DNA of 64,000 nucleotides from RUG14871 sp045539425 (GCA_045539425.1 JAZQFH010000008.1:1-64000), one strand, 5' to 3'; counted from the stretch's first letter, positions 7,625 to 17,552 are shown. Notes: generated by a model not told the origin, from the sequence alone. Numbers and translations are program-made.

Positions 7625-10463
7625 GAAAGTTGACATTCTGGGAATTGTGACGCTGGTGTTTGCCGTATTACAGACACTGGTGGGCGGATATTTCATTTTA
7701 CAGGTATCCAAGTATACCGAACTGTCGCGCAACCTCATCATCGGCGCCATCGTGGCGATCGCCGCGCTTGTGGCTTTAATTGATGTGATCTGCGTCTTCA
7801 GCTACAAATTCAAGAAAAAAGCCGTCAGCATCATCGGTATTGCACTCGCTGCCGTCATGTTTGTTCTGACGTATGTCGGCTCTTCCTACATGAGCCGCGT
7901 CGATAAGACGATTGATGACATGAGTGAGACGGATGTGGTGATCAAGGAAACCCATACGGTGGCCTTAGTAACCTACGATGATGAGAAGATCAAATCGATC
8001 GATGATCTGGATCCGCTGACGAAATTCGGCTATATCGATAACGAATCCTTCGTTGCCGGTCATACGCTGGCACTCGAAGTCATCGAAAACAACAGCCTGA
8101 ATCTGGATATGAAGCCGTATGAATCCTATAACGATCTTCTGATTGCGCTGTTTGAAGGCAGTGTGGATGTGGCGGCTTTACCGGATAACTACTATTCCAT
8201 GTTCTCCGTCAATGACGGTTACGAAGACTATCTGGAGAAGACCAAGACTATCTATACCTATTCCAAGGATATGGAAGTGGAGAACCTCGGCGGAAACGAC
8301 AAGGATCTGACACAGGAACCGTTTACGGTCCTCTTAATGGGTATGGACGAGCAGAGAACCGACTCTCTTATGATCGCCACCTTCAACCCGAAGCGCATGG
8401 CAGTCACTCTGACTTCCATTCCGCGTGACAGCTATGTCCCGATTGCCTGCTATAAGGGCAATAAGTCCGACAAGATCAACCATGCCAGAACGATCAGCCG
8501 TCAGTGCACGATCGATACGGTGCAGAATCTGATGGATGTCACAATCGACTTCTACGTGGAAGTGAACTTCTACGGAGTGGTTGAGATGGTAGATGCCATG
8601 GACGGCCTCTTCCTCTATTCCCCGGTCCGCTTCATCGGACAGCAGGCAGGATATGAGAATGACTCCAACGGCCGCGGCAAATACTGGATCGACGTTGTTG
8701 CCGGATGGGCGGAACGCAACGGCCAGCAGACACTGGCACTGGCCAGAGAGCGTCACGCGATGCCGAACGGAGACTTTGACCGTATCCAGAACCAGCAGAA
8801 GATCATTCAGGCAATGATCTCCAAGATGCTGGAAATGCGCGATGTCAATAAGATCCTAGCAGTCATTGAAGCGGCAGGCGAAAACGTCCGTACTAACTTC
8901 AATGCCCAGCAGATCACGCAGCTGATCAACTTCGGCTTGAAATCCATGTCTTCCACATATGAAGGAAAGACGATGGGTGTCAGCGGTTTATTCAAAATCA
9001 CAAACTCCCGCTTAACGGGATATGCGTCCTGGGATTACAATGACACGGTCCAGCTGCCGCTTTGGATCTATTGCCTCTACAACGGATCCATTGAAGACAA
9101 CAAGGCCATCATTCAGCGGAATCTCTGGCAGGATACGACATTGAAGAATGCCTTCAGTGCCGACTATGATACGTATTATCCTTATTACGATGATTTCGTC
9201 GTCAAGGAACACTATAACGAGAAGCAGGTCCATCCGGAAATGCCGGATATCATGCCGACCATGAAATTCGTCTATTCTCTTGAGGATGTCCGCTCCTGGG
9301 CGAAGGACCGTGACTGGATCAACGTCAAGATCGTGGAAGTCCGCCGCGGAGATGCGAATTACGATGAGAACTACCGTCACAATCTGGTCATTGCCCAGAG
9401 TGTCTCCTACGGTGTCAGAACCAAGGAGATGACGGAACTGACAGTCTGGGTCGTCAAGCATGAGATCAACTGCAAGCTGGAAGAGAACAGAGAATACGAG
9501 GACTGCTCGGAGAAATACACTCTGCCGAACTTCGTCGGTATGAATCTGAGTGATGTCAAAGCCTGGATGGATGCACATCCGGAAATCAGCGTCAAGATCA
9601 CGACGATTGACAGCTCCAGCGCCAATTACAATAAGGAATACGCCAATATGGTCATGAACCAGTCGGTAGAACCGTACACGATGCTGAGCAGCATCACGGA
9701 AACGGTGGAACTGACGTATTGCGATGCCAGCGCCGTTACGATCGACTTCGCGGACTTCTTCAATTATTCCAGAAGCGACGTGGAAAGCTGGGTCAAGAAC
9801 AACTGGGGCAGCAATGTCTCCTACCGTGAAGTCTATTCCGACTCCGTAGCGAGCGGACGCATCATCACGGTCATGATCAATGAAAAGAACTACTCCGCGT
9901 CCAACGGAAGCGTCAGCTTCAAGAACGACGGCTCCATGGTCGTCACATTCTCTAAGGGACCGGAACCGACGATCAATGTCCCGACATTTGCGAGTGTGGA
10001 TGAATACAGAACATTCTGCTCCAACAACGGCTTAACGGCAGATGTCAGGGAAGAAACGGTCATCGATGACAACCGTGCCGGCGAAAGCGAACTGAAACAG
10101 TCCATGAACGGCACGTATAAAGTGAGTGAGGTTTCCTCCAACCTTTATGTCACGGTGGTGAAGTATGTTGCGGAAGAAAGAGTCGATGTTCCGACATTTG
10201 CGAGCGTGGATGAATACCGCAGCTTCATGGCCAATATCGGTGGAAGTGAGAATATCAATTATGTTGATGAGACTACAACGGATCCGGCACAGGACGGTGT
10301 GGTGACAGGCATCAGCCAGTCCCTTTCTGCAGGTAATTACCGGATTTCCGAAGCCCGTGGAATTATCCTGACGGTCAACCGTCTCAAATACGTGGCACCG
10401 GAACCGGAACCGGAGCCGGAACCGACACCGGAACCGACGCCGGGCGAGGGCGGAGAAGGCTAG
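7617..10463 (+). CDS. LCP (LytR-CpsA-Psr) ligase with SBP-like and PASTA-like modules
   Basis: LCP enzymes attach glycopolymers from lipid carriers to peptidoglycan. This 948-residue form has three N-terminal membrane segments (about 8-29, 39-60, 68-88), an extracellular region (about 113-205) that looks like half of a type-2 substrate-binding protein fold, the LCP domain (about 234-460; VLLMGMDEQRTDSL, SIPRDSYV, KINHA, LALARERH), then about five PASTA-like modules (about 545-925; for example LPNFVGMNLSDVKAW and two copies of VPTFASVDEYR), and a Pro-Glu-rich tail. The ATG at 7617 has AAGGAG eight bases before it; the TTG at 7611 is too close. It overlaps the preceding gene and leads the glycosyltransferase run. 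Confidence 0.88.
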   Translation: MNKKVDILGIVTLVFAVLQTLVGGYFILQVSKYTELSRNLIIGAIVAIAALVALIDVICVFSYKFKKKAVSIIGIALAAVMFVLTYVGSSYMSRVDKTIDDMSETDVVIKETHTVALVTYDDEKIKSIDDLDPLTKFGYIDNESFVAGHTLALEVIENNSLNLDMKPYESYNDLLIALFEGSVDVAALPDNYYSMFSVNDGYEDYLEKTKTIYTYSKDMEVENLGGNDKDLTQEPFTVLLMGMDEQRTDSLMIATFNPKRMAVTLTSIPRDSYVPIACYKGNKSDKINHARTISRQCTIDTVQNLMDVTIDFYVEVNFYGVVEMVDAMDGLFLYSPVRFIGQQAGYENDSNGRGKYWIDVVAGWAERNGQQTLALARERHAMPNGDFDRIQNQQKIIQAMISKMLEMRDVNKILAVIEAAGENVRTNFNAQQITQLINFGLKSMSSTYEGKTMGVSGLFKITNSRLTGYASWDYNDTVQLPLWIYCLYNGSIEDNKAIIQRNLWQDTTLKNAFSADYDTYYPYYDDFVVKEHYNEKQVHPEMPDIMPTMKFVYSLEDVRSWAKDRDWINVKIVEVRRGDANYDENYRHNLVIAQSVSYGVRTKEMTELTVWVVKHEINCKLEENREYEDCSEKYTLPNFVGMNLSDVKAWMDAHPEISVKITTIDSSSANYNKEYANMVMNQSVEPYTMLSSITETVELTYCDASAVTIDFADFFNYSRSDVESWVKNNWGSNVSYREVYSDSVASGRIITVMINEKNYSASNGSVSFKNDGSMVVTFSKGPEPTINVPTFASVDEYRTFCSNNGLTADVREETVIDDNRAGESELKQSMNGTYKVSEVSSNLYVTVVKYVAEERVDVPTFASVDEYRSFMANIGGSENINYVDETTTDPAQDGVVTGISQSLSAGNYRISEARGIILTVNRLKYVAPEPEPEPEPTPEPTPGEGGEG
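10399..10442 (+). repeat. GAACCG/GAGCCG hexamer repeat encoding Pro-Glu tail
   Basis: Short tandem hexamers of the GAACCG type encode alternating Pro-Glu then Pro-Thr-Pro-Glu at the end of the LCP protein. Repeat number could vary by slippage. Confidence 0.6.
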
Positions 10464-10464
10464 G

Positions 10465-11442
10465 ATGAGTACGGTAAGCCTTATCGTAGCCATATATAAT
10501 ATCGAAGAATATCTGGAAAAATGTTTGGATTCTTTAAGAGTCCAAACATTTTCGGATATTACGGTATATTGTGTCAATGACGGCTCCAAAGACAACTCGA
10601 AATCCATCGCTGAGCGCTTCTGTAAGAAAGATCCGCGCTTCATCTTATGCGATAAGCCAAACGGCGGCTTAAGCGATGCGCGCAATTATGCTTTAAAGAT
10701 GGTTAAGAGCAAATACGTCATGTTTGTGGACGGGGATGACTTTGTCGCACCGGAAATGGTGGAACATGCCGTAGCGCGCGCGGAACGCGATGAGCTGGAT
10801 CTTCTGATCTTTGACTACAATCAGTACTATCTGGCGACCGGAAAGAGCGAAGTGCGCTCCGTTCCGTTTGAAGACGGGAAGATCTACGACTTGAAAGAGA
10901 CACCGGAACTTTTGTGTTATGTGGGGAACAGCGCCTGGAACAAGCTGTACCGCACCGAACTGTTCCAGAAAAACGGCATCGAATATCCGAAGGGATACGT
11001 GCAGGAGGACCTCGGTACCACACCGAAGCTGCTGTATCTTGCGCACAGGATCGGTTTTCTGCATGAGCCGCTATACGATTATCTGATTGACCGTCCGAAC
11101 AATATCACCCAGGAGAAGAACGAACGGATCTATCACATTCTGAAAATGTGCGAAAGCTTCGTCTCCTTTTATCGGGAGAAGGGGGCTTTTGAGAAATACT
11201 ATGAGGAGCTGAAATACCTCTCTTCCATCAACATCCTTTACTCTTTAAAGAAGCTTCCGTTTTTTACGGACAAGGCATTTGTGGACGGCTTTATCGATGC
11301 CACTTTTACGTGGATCCGCAGGAATTTCCCGGATTTTCCGAAATGCCGCTACATGTTGTATACTTATAAAGAGGACAGAATCTATCTGAACAGACAGCTG
11401 TTGCAGCTGTATCTGGCATATAAACGCATCATACGGAAATAG
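10465..11442 (+). CDS. Glycosyltransferase family 2 (1 of 4)
   Basis: A 325-residue GT-A transferase of the cytoplasmic face, expected to add one sugar to a lipid-linked repeat unit. Visible are the SLIVAIYNIEEYLEKCLDSL start, the NDGSKDNS nucleotide-binding loop, PNGGLSDARNYAL and the metal-binding DGDD, then a QEDLGTTP acceptor-region motif. It begins one base after the LCP stop, with GGAGAAGG in the end of that gene as ribosome site. Sugar donor and acceptor cannot be told from sequence. Confidence 0.88.
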   Translation: MSTVSLIVAIYNIEEYLEKCLDSLRVQTFSDITVYCVNDGSKDNSKSIAERFCKKDPRFILCDKPNGGLSDARNYALKMVKSKYVMFVDGDDFVAPEMVEHAVARAERDELDLLIFDYNQYYLATGKSEVRSVPFEDGKIYDLKETPELLCYVGNSAWNKLYRTELFQKNGIEYPKGYVQEDLGTTPKLLYLAHRIGFLHEPLYDYLIDRPNNITQEKNERIYHILKMCESFVSFYREKGAFEKYYEELKYLSSINILYSLKKLPFFTDKAFVDGFIDATFTWIRRNFPDFPKCRYMLYTYKEDRIYLNRQLLQLYLAYKRIIRK

Positions 11443-11451
11443 GGGTGTATT

Positions 11452-12483
11452 ATGAGCAAAGTCACGATCGTCATTCCGGTTTACAATGTGGAAGAATACA
11501 TTGCCAAATGCCTGGATTCCCTGAAGAAACAGGCGGACGGCAGTTTTGAGGTGCTCATCGTCAACGACGGTTCACCGAAAAACGAGCAGGCCATCATCAA
11601 TCGCTATGTGGCGGAAGATCCAATGCTGTTCCATTCCGTTATCAAGGAAAACGGCGGTTACGGCTCCGTATTGGAACTGGCGGTGAAAAGCGTCACGACA
11701 GAGTATCTGCTTGTCTGCGATCCGGATGACTATCTGGCGGACAATGCGGTAAAGACACTTCTGAAACTGGCGGAAGAGAATCAGTGCGACATCGCCATCG
11801 GTGCCAAGACGCTGATCTATGCCGACAGTGACGATCAGGATTACGATCCGGCATTCAACCCGTCCGTGGTCATGCTGGAAGACGGGAAGGTGTTCTCAAA
11901 AGAGGAGAAGGACTTTGAAAAGCTCTACTTTGTGGACCCGAGCCCGCATGCCAAACTGTACAAGGTGGAACTGCTGAAGGAAACCGAGTTTCCGCACAAG
12001 GTCTCCTTTACCGACAACATCCTCTATTTTACGGCACTCAATAACGCCAAACGGGTCGTCTATACGCGTACCCCGCTTGCGTATTATCTGATCAACCGCG
12101 CCGGCAATACGATGACGGATGTGAAGCCGCGCGCCATCGATGCGGAAATCACGGTGCTGACTTCCCTGATTTCGCAGGGCAGACTGCAGAAGGCACCGGA
12201 CATCTTCTACTACCGCATGTTTGAAGCCTATAAATTCATCGTTAACGACAAGATCAACCGCTGCAACGGCTCGAAAGAAGAGATCCGCCAGCGTTTACTG
12301 GCACTGTATCCGGTTGTGGATGCACTGCTCATAAAGAGTGATGCCATCAAAAGGTATTACCGCAAATATGCCTCCTACCGCATGGTGGAGCGCACAAGAG
12401 ACAGCCTGCTATTGACAAGAGCAACCTCGAAGAAAACATACCTCTTATTTGTGGAGAAGAAACTGAAGGAGTTGAACAGATAG
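11452..12483 (+). CDS. Glycosyltransferase family 2 (2 of 4)
   Basis: A 343-residue family-2 transferase with the VTIVIPVYNVEEYIAKCLDSL start, the VNDGSPKNE loop and a DPDD in the metal-binding position. It differs from the other three copies in having ENGGYGSVLELAV in place of the usual NGGLSDARN, which may mean a different donor. It follows the first copy by 9 bases and has AGGGG shortly before its ATG. Confidence 0.87.
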   Translation: MSKVTIVIPVYNVEEYIAKCLDSLKKQADGSFEVLIVNDGSPKNEQAIINRYVAEDPMLFHSVIKENGGYGSVLELAVKSVTTEYLLVCDPDDYLADNAVKTLLKLAEENQCDIAIGAKTLIYADSDDQDYDPAFNPSVVMLEDGKVFSKEEKDFEKLYFVDPSPHAKLYKVELLKETEFPHKVSFTDNILYFTALNNAKRVVYTRTPLAYYLINRAGNTMTDVKPRAIDAEITVLTSLISQGRLQKAPDIFYYRMFEAYKFIVNDKINRCNGSKEEIRQRLLALYPVVDALLIKSDAIKRYYRKYASYRMVERTRDSLLLTRATSKKTYLLFVEKKLKELNR

Positions 12484-12489
12484 TACCCT

Positions 12490-13458
12490 ATGAAAGTCAG
12501 CGTGATCGTACCGGTTCACAATGTGGAAAAGTATCTGCCCAGATGTCTGGATTCTTTGGTGCACCAGACGTTACGGGATATGGAGATTCTCGTCATCAAT
12601 GACGGCTCTCCGGACAACAGCCAGTCCATCATTGAAGAATATGAACGGAACTATCCGCAGCTGAAAGGCTATCTCAAGAAAAACGGCGGGTTAAGCGATG
12701 CCCGCAATTACGGACTGGAGCGTGCCACGGGTGAATACATCGGCTTCATTGATTCCGATGATTATGTCGAGCTGGACATGTTTGAAAAGCTTTTAAGGAA
12801 AGCGGAAGATGAACAGTGCGATCTGGTGGTGTGCGATCTGATCTATACCTATGAGAATCACGAAAGGGAAGACTGGGTCATGAAGGGGCTGAGCGATCTG
12901 AATGAGAATCGCAACAAAGCCGGTTTTCTTTCCCCGCTCTTTGCCTGGAACAAGCTGTATAAAAAAGAGCTGCTGATCGACCATGATCTGCGCTATCCGC
13001 TCGGGCTCTGGTACGAGGATATCCCCGTCAGCATTCCGTGCTTCGCACTGGCGAAGAAGGTGGGATACGTGCCGGAAGCCATGGTGCACTATCTGCAGCG
13101 CTCATCCTCCATTATGGGAGCGAAGTATTCGCCCAGAATGCGGGAGATCTTTACCGAACTGCAAAATACCGAAGCTACCCTGAAGCGCTTCGGTTTACTG
13201 GAAACATATCATACGGAGATGGAATATCTCTTTGCGGAGCACCTGATGGTTTACGGAGCCTTCCGCTTCCTGAGAACGGAGGAATACCGCTCTCTGATGT
13301 CTGAAGCCTACGACCTGATACAGAAGAGTTATCCGCACTGGAGGAAAAACCCGTACCTGAAAGCGCGGTTCTCCTTCAAAAACCGTCTGTTTTACCGGAC
13401 GATTTCACCAAAGACTTTTACTCTTTGGAAACACCTTTTAGAAAGAAGTGGAAAATAA
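12490..13458 (+). CDS. Glycosyltransferase family 2 (3 of 4)
   Basis: A 322-residue family-2 transferase: VSVIVPVHNVEKYLPRCLDSL, INDGSPDNS, KNGGLSDARNYGL and DSDD are all present, followed by WYEDIPVSIP in the acceptor half. Its AAGGAG ribosome site lies inside the end of the preceding gene. Donor and linkage are unknown. Confidence 0.88.
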   Translation: MKVSVIVPVHNVEKYLPRCLDSLVHQTLRDMEILVINDGSPDNSQSIIEEYERNYPQLKGYLKKNGGLSDARNYGLERATGEYIGFIDSDDYVELDMFEKLLRKAEDEQCDLVVCDLIYTYENHEREDWVMKGLSDLNENRNKAGFLSPLFAWNKLYKKELLIDHDLRYPLGLWYEDIPVSIPCFALAKKVGYVPEAMVHYLQRSSSIMGAKYSPRMREIFTELQNTEATLKRFGLLETYHTEMEYLFAEHLMVYGAFRFLRTEEYRSLMSEAYDLIQKSYPHWRKNPYLKARFSFKNRLFYRTISPKTFTLWKHLLERSGK

Positions 13459-13459
13459 C

Positions 13460-14437
13460 ATGACAAGTGTCAGTATTATCGTACCGATCTACAACGTGGA
13501 GAAGTATCTGAGGCGCTGCCTGGACTCTTTAGTCAACCAGACCTATCACAATGTGGAGATCCTCTGCATCAATGACGGGTCCAAAGACGCAAGCCAGAGC
13601 ATCGTGGATGAATACGTCTCCCTTTATCCGCAGGTAAAAAGCTACGTCAAGGAGAACGGCGGGCTGAGTGATGCCCGTAACTTCGGTCTGAGTGTGGCAA
13701 ACGGAACATATGTCATGTTTGTGGACGGGGATGACTGGCTGGATCTGGATGCGGTGACTCAGATGATGGCAAAAGCCGAAGAGGACTGTGCCGACATCGT
13801 CTGCTGCAACATGGAGTACGTCTATGAATCCAAGCGCAAGAGCACTTTCTCAACTGAGTCTTTTGAGACGGGTTCGCCGCGCGTGAACAACAAGCTCATC
13901 TTCATCAACAATTCCGCCTGCAACAAGCTGTATCTGAAGACGTTATTCGACCACTATGAATTCCCGAAGGGAATGTGGTACGAGGATCTTGCCAGCGTGC
14001 CGACGCTTCTGGCCAGTGCCAAGATCATCGCCCATGTGGATGCGCCGCTCTACAAGTATTATCAGCGCGCCAACTCCATCAGTCATAAGATCAAGCCGGA
14101 CAACCGGATCTTTGATATCTATAAAGCCATCGACAAGGTCCAGAAGGAGATCGAAGCGATGGAGGAATATCAGGGAAAACCCTATATCCAGAAGAAGTTT
14201 GAAGAACTCTACATCATTCACGGTGCGGATTTAACGACGCTGAGGATCGCACAGTTTGACTTCCAGCCGGACGTGTATCTGGACGAGAATCTGAAGAATC
14301 TGGATCATTACTATTCCAACTGGTACGACAACCATCTCGTGCGTGAGATGGGCTTTAAGAAGCGGATCGTCTTCTTCCTGTTGAAACACCGTCAGACAAA
14401 ACTGTTAGCCAGACTTCTGGGAGAGCGCTACCGATGA
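13460..14437 (+). CDS. Glycosyltransferase family 2 (4 of 4)
   Basis: A 325-residue family-2 transferase with VSIIVPIYNVEKYLRRCLDSL, INDGSKDAS, ENGGLSDARNFGL and DGDD, and WYEDLASVPTLL further on. I take ATG 13460 as start because a GAAGTGG box precedes it by eight bases; the in-frame GTG at 13448 would lie inside that box. The ATG follows the previous stop by one base. It resembles copy 3 most closely, suggesting a local duplication. Confidence 0.86.
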   Translation: MTSVSIIVPIYNVEKYLRRCLDSLVNQTYHNVEILCINDGSKDASQSIVDEYVSLYPQVKSYVKENGGLSDARNFGLSVANGTYVMFVDGDDWLDLDAVTQMMAKAEEDCADIVCCNMEYVYESKRKSTFSTESFETGSPRVNNKLIFINNSACNKLYLKTLFDHYEFPKGMWYEDLASVPTLLASAKIIAHVDAPLYKYYQRANSISHKIKPDNRIFDIYKAIDKVQKEIEAMEEYQGKPYIQKKFEELYIIHGADLTTLRIAQFDFQPDVYLDENLKNLDHYYSNWYDNHLVREMGFKKRIVFFLLKHRQTKLLARLLGERYR

Positions 14438-15942
14438 AAGAAAGTGAAAAGACACTTCGGAAATATCTTCCATACCTTTTGAGTGCGCTTGTGTTCGCTC
14501 TGTTTTTCTTCATGAGCAGAAGCACACCTCTGGCAGGGGATGACTGGGGGTATGCCATCAACGGTATGAAGCAGAATCCTTTACTAACCGCCTTTGAATT
14601 TTACCGCAATTGGAGCGGACGGTTTTTCAGCGAACTCTGGGGCTTTATCGTAGCGCCCCGCAAGTGGCTGTGGAACCTTTTGAACCCGCTCTTTTTTACA
14701 TTGATCTATTTCTTCAGCTACCGTATTGCCCAGAAGCGCAGGGAAAACGGCATTCTGATTGCGTTAGTGTTACTAGCGATGATGTTAAACGTGAACAGCG
14801 AGCTGCGCATGCAGACATATACCTGGATCATGGGGACAACCTATGTGATCCCGCTGGTGCTCTCGCTGATCTACTTTGCGCTTGTGCTTCCGCATTTTGA
14901 CAGCGTGGATCAATTGAAGCGCGGCATGCAGATTTTCCTGTTTGCGCTCCTATTCTATATCGGCTTAACGATGGAGAATATCGCGGCCATCATGGTATTC
15001 GGGGAGCTTCTCCTGCTGGGATACTACTATCTGGAGCACAGAAAGATCTCTTCGTTCTTTGTTATCTCGCTCTTTGTGAGCCTGCTGGCCTTTGTGCTGA
15101 TGCGCCTTTCCCCGGGAAGTACCTACCGGTTATTACGGGACCACGCGGAATTCAACGCACTGCCGCTGATTGAGAAGATCCGCGTGAATCTGCCATATTT
15201 TGTGCAGTACACCTTCACGAAAAACAAGTTCATTCTCTTCTTCTTCATCGTTGCGCTTGTGGGCGAGATGTTATTTGAAGGCGGGAAGATCGATGCACTG
15301 AAGGTGATCTTAGGCATCTATCTTGGTTGGATGTTACTGTTATTATTCTATGAGAATCTCGCATCACGGCTTCCGCTTGCGCTTTTGGCGAAGCTGACGG
15401 ATCCGTTTGATTCGGCGGGGCTCATCTTCTGGATCGGACTCATCGTCGTGGCGTTTGTGATCGTGATCGTGTATGTGAAAGACACGCGCACAAAGCTTCT
15501 GATCCTCTTTTTCATCACGCTTGGCGGAAGTTCGAATCTGATCATGATGGTATCCCCGATTTTCGGTGCCCGCTCGGCGCTCTACTATGTCTACTTCATG
15601 ATTGTGGCGACGCTTCTGTTATATAACCGCTATGCGGAAAAGACGAAATATGCCGTCTATGGTGTTGTGCTGATTGCTCTGGCACTGAGTGCCTTACGCG
15701 TTAGGGAATTCTACTTTAAGTATTCCCAGGTTGCTGCGGTGGAAGCGGAGCGGCAGAGCATCATCGCATACTACAGGGAACATCCGGAAATCAAGGAAAT
15801 CCATATCCCGCGCATGCCGATCTACTCCATTCACAGCGCAGATGTCGAAGAAGGGGACGATTACCACTTCGAGACCTTCAAACAGTATTACGGACTGGTG
15901 CAGGACGCAAAGGTCATCTTTGACTGGAAGGAAAGCTATTAG
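14434..15942 (+). CDS. DUF6056-like polytopic membrane protein (possible GT-C enzyme)
   Basis: A 502-residue protein with about a dozen hydrophobic segments. The early GDDWGYA and NWSGRFFSELW motifs match the DUF6056 type of bacterial multi-pass proteins, which have a GT-C-like layout; the Asp pair in the first outside loop would be the candidate active site for transfer from a polyprenyl-linked sugar. It overlaps the last family-2 transferase by 4 bases (ATGA), so it belongs to the same pathway. Its role as transferase is inference; a polymerase (Wzy-like) role is the main alternative, as no other polymerase is seen. Confidence 0.65.
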   Translation: MKESEKTLRKYLPYLLSALVFALFFFMSRSTPLAGDDWGYAINGMKQNPLLTAFEFYRNWSGRFFSELWGFIVAPRKWLWNLLNPLFFTLIYFFSYRIAQKRRENGILIALVLLAMMLNVNSELRMQTYTWIMGTTYVIPLVLSLIYFALVLPHFDSVDQLKRGMQIFLFALLFYIGLTMENIAAIMVFGELLLLGYYYLEHRKISSFFVISLFVSLLAFVLMRLSPGSTYRLLRDHAEFNALPLIEKIRVNLPYFVQYTFTKNKFILFFFIVALVGEMLFEGGKIDALKVILGIYLGWMLLLLFYENLASRLPLALLAKLTDPFDSAGLIFWIGLIVVAFVIVIVYVKDTRTKLLILFFITLGGSSNLIMMVSPIFGARSALYYVYFMIVATLLLYNRYAEKTKYAVYGVVLIALALSALRVREFYFKYSQVAAVEAERQSIIAYYREHPEIKEIHIPRMPIYSIHSADVEEGDDYHFETFKQYYGLVQDAKVIFDWKESY

Positions 15943-15953
15943 GCCAACTCCTG

Positions 15954-15962
15954 TGGTATAAT
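15954..15962 (+). promoter_or_regulatory. Extended -10 promoter before the flippase gene
   Basis: TGG then TATAAT (15957-15962), nine bases before the ATG at 15972 and with no ribosome site between. It suggests extra transcription of the flippase with a leader of only a few bases. Confidence 0.5.
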
Positions 15963-15971
15963 GAGACCATT

Positions 15972-17498
15972 ATGAGAACAAGGTATACCTTTTACAACTT
16001 TTTAGTAAGCATTATCTCGGGGATCGTGATCCCCGTTTTAGGCTTTGTGAAGGTACGCCTTTTTATTTCGACGTACGGAGATGAATTAAACGGACTGTAT
16101 CTGGTCTTCAATAACGTCATCACCTACCTGAATATCTGCGAGCTCTCGTTCTCGCTGGCCTTCCGTCAGCTGCTGTTTAAGCCGCTGGCTGAAAACGACA
16201 GAAATGAAGTCAACCGCATCTATTCCGGCGTCAGCAGCATCTACCGCTTTGTCGGCAAGCTGGTGATCGTTCTGGCTTTTGCACTCGCCTTCATCGTTCC
16301 GCTGTTTAACCGGGATACGATTGAGATGTCCGTCTTTGAGATGGCCTTCCTCTTCTTATTAATGGCGCTGCCGTTCGGGATCTCCTATTTCCTCTTACCG
16401 CCATCCTTAGTCATCATTGCGGATCAGAAGGAATATCAGATCTCCGTCTGGATCCAGAGTATTGCGATTCTGCGCATGTTCTTAATGATTCTGGTGATTA
16501 TACTGAAACTGCCGTACGTTCTGATCTTTATTATCGAAGGGCTGAACGTGCTCTTAAGCAACTTCTTTGCCAACCGGATCGCCTTAAAGCAGTATCCGTG
16601 GCTGAAGTATGATAAAGCCATCAAGACCAATGAGGAATTCAAGAAGAGCTCGCAAAGCACCATGGTGCAGCGGCTGTCCAATATCGCCATCACGAGTTCG
16701 GATAACATCATCATCAATACGACCATGGATCTGACCAGCGTGTCCATCTACGGCTCGTATTCCTATCTGATCGAAGCGGCGCTGCGCATCATCAACTCCG
16801 CCATCACCTCACCGATCAACAGTTTCGGAAACCTCTTCAACTCCGAGGAGGAAGACTCCTATCCGGTCTTTGAGGAATTCTATGACTTCTCCTCTTATCT
16901 GGCGACCATTTTATCGGTATGTATCTTTGTGGTGCTGGATGAGTTTGTCTATATCTGGGTGCACAAGGCAAGCTACGTATTGCCGCTGAGCGCCTCCGTG
17001 ATTTTCAGCCTGAATGTGTTCTATCTGACCCAGCGGGAATCGGTGATCCTGATTCGGGATGCCAACCGGCTCTTTCTGAAGGCGCAGAAGAACGCCTATC
17101 TCATGACGGCAGTCAAGATCATTCTGTCCTTCCTGCTGGTATGGAAGTTCGGCGTGATCGGGGTACTGCTTGGAACATTAATTGCCTATGGGACGGTGGA
17201 TCTCTCCTTTAATCCGAAACTGGTGTATGAAGAAGTGTTCCATAAAAGTGCCTGGATCTATTACCGGAAATTCGGTGTACGCCTCTTGATAGCGGCTTTA
17301 CTGGCGGCGGTTATTTATCCGCTGTATCAGAAGGCGGTACCGTATGTCGGGGATTCCCTGATCCACTTCGGCATTACGGCAATCGCGCTTGGCATCAGTG
17401 TCGTCATAATCACCACGCTGATCTATGTTCTCCTTTTCCCGTCATTCCGCCGTTTATTAAAGAGGGGAAAAAATCTGCTCCACTCGAAGACAAAATAG
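15972..17498 (+). CDS. Wzx-like polysaccharide flippase
   Basis: A 508-residue protein with about 12-14 membrane segments and the pattern of the oligosaccharide flippase family (MOP superfamily): a start running TFYNFLVSIISGIVIPVLGF and a central VQRLSNIAITSSDNIIINTT stretch. It would move lipid-linked repeat units to the outer face before polymerisation and attachment by the LCP protein. It is the last gene of the glycan region, 29 bases after the DUF6056 gene, and has its own -10 just upstream. No Shine-Dalgarno sequence is seen. Confidence 0.82.
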   Translation: MRTRYTFYNFLVSIISGIVIPVLGFVKVRLFISTYGDELNGLYLVFNNVITYLNICELSFSLAFRQLLFKPLAENDRNEVNRIYSGVSSIYRFVGKLVIVLAFALAFIVPLFNRDTIEMSVFEMAFLFLLMALPFGISYFLLPPSLVIIADQKEYQISVWIQSIAILRMFLMILVIILKLPYVLIFIIEGLNVLLSNFFANRIALKQYPWLKYDKAIKTNEEFKKSSQSTMVQRLSNIAITSSDNIIINTTMDLTSVSIYGSYSYLIEAALRIINSAITSPINSFGNLFNSEEEDSYPVFEEFYDFSSYLATILSVCIFVVLDEFVYIWVHKASYVLPLSASVIFSLNVFYLTQRESVILIRDANRLFLKAQKNAYLMTAVKIILSFLLVWKFGVIGVLLGTLIAYGTVDLSFNPKLVYEEVFHKSAWIYYRKFGVRLLIAALLAAVIYPLYQKAVPYVGDSLIHFGITAIALGISVVIITTLIYVLLFPSFRRLLKRGKNLLHSKTK

Positions 17499-17500
17499 GT

Positions 17501-17529
17501 TTGTACAGAAAACAAATCGAGATTATAAT
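17501..17529 (+). promoter_or_regulatory. Promoter of pduL
   Basis: TTGTAC (17501-17506), 17-base spacer, TATAAT (17524-17529), followed by a purine-rich AAGGAAGGAAGG ribosome site. Confidence 0.65.
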
Positions 17530-17552
17530 AAGAAGGAAGGAAGGATAGTTCA

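Noticed and set aside
7043..7750. Minus-strand open frame (235 codons) over 7043-7750
   Set aside because: Spans two plus-strand genes with good starts and has no motif of its own.
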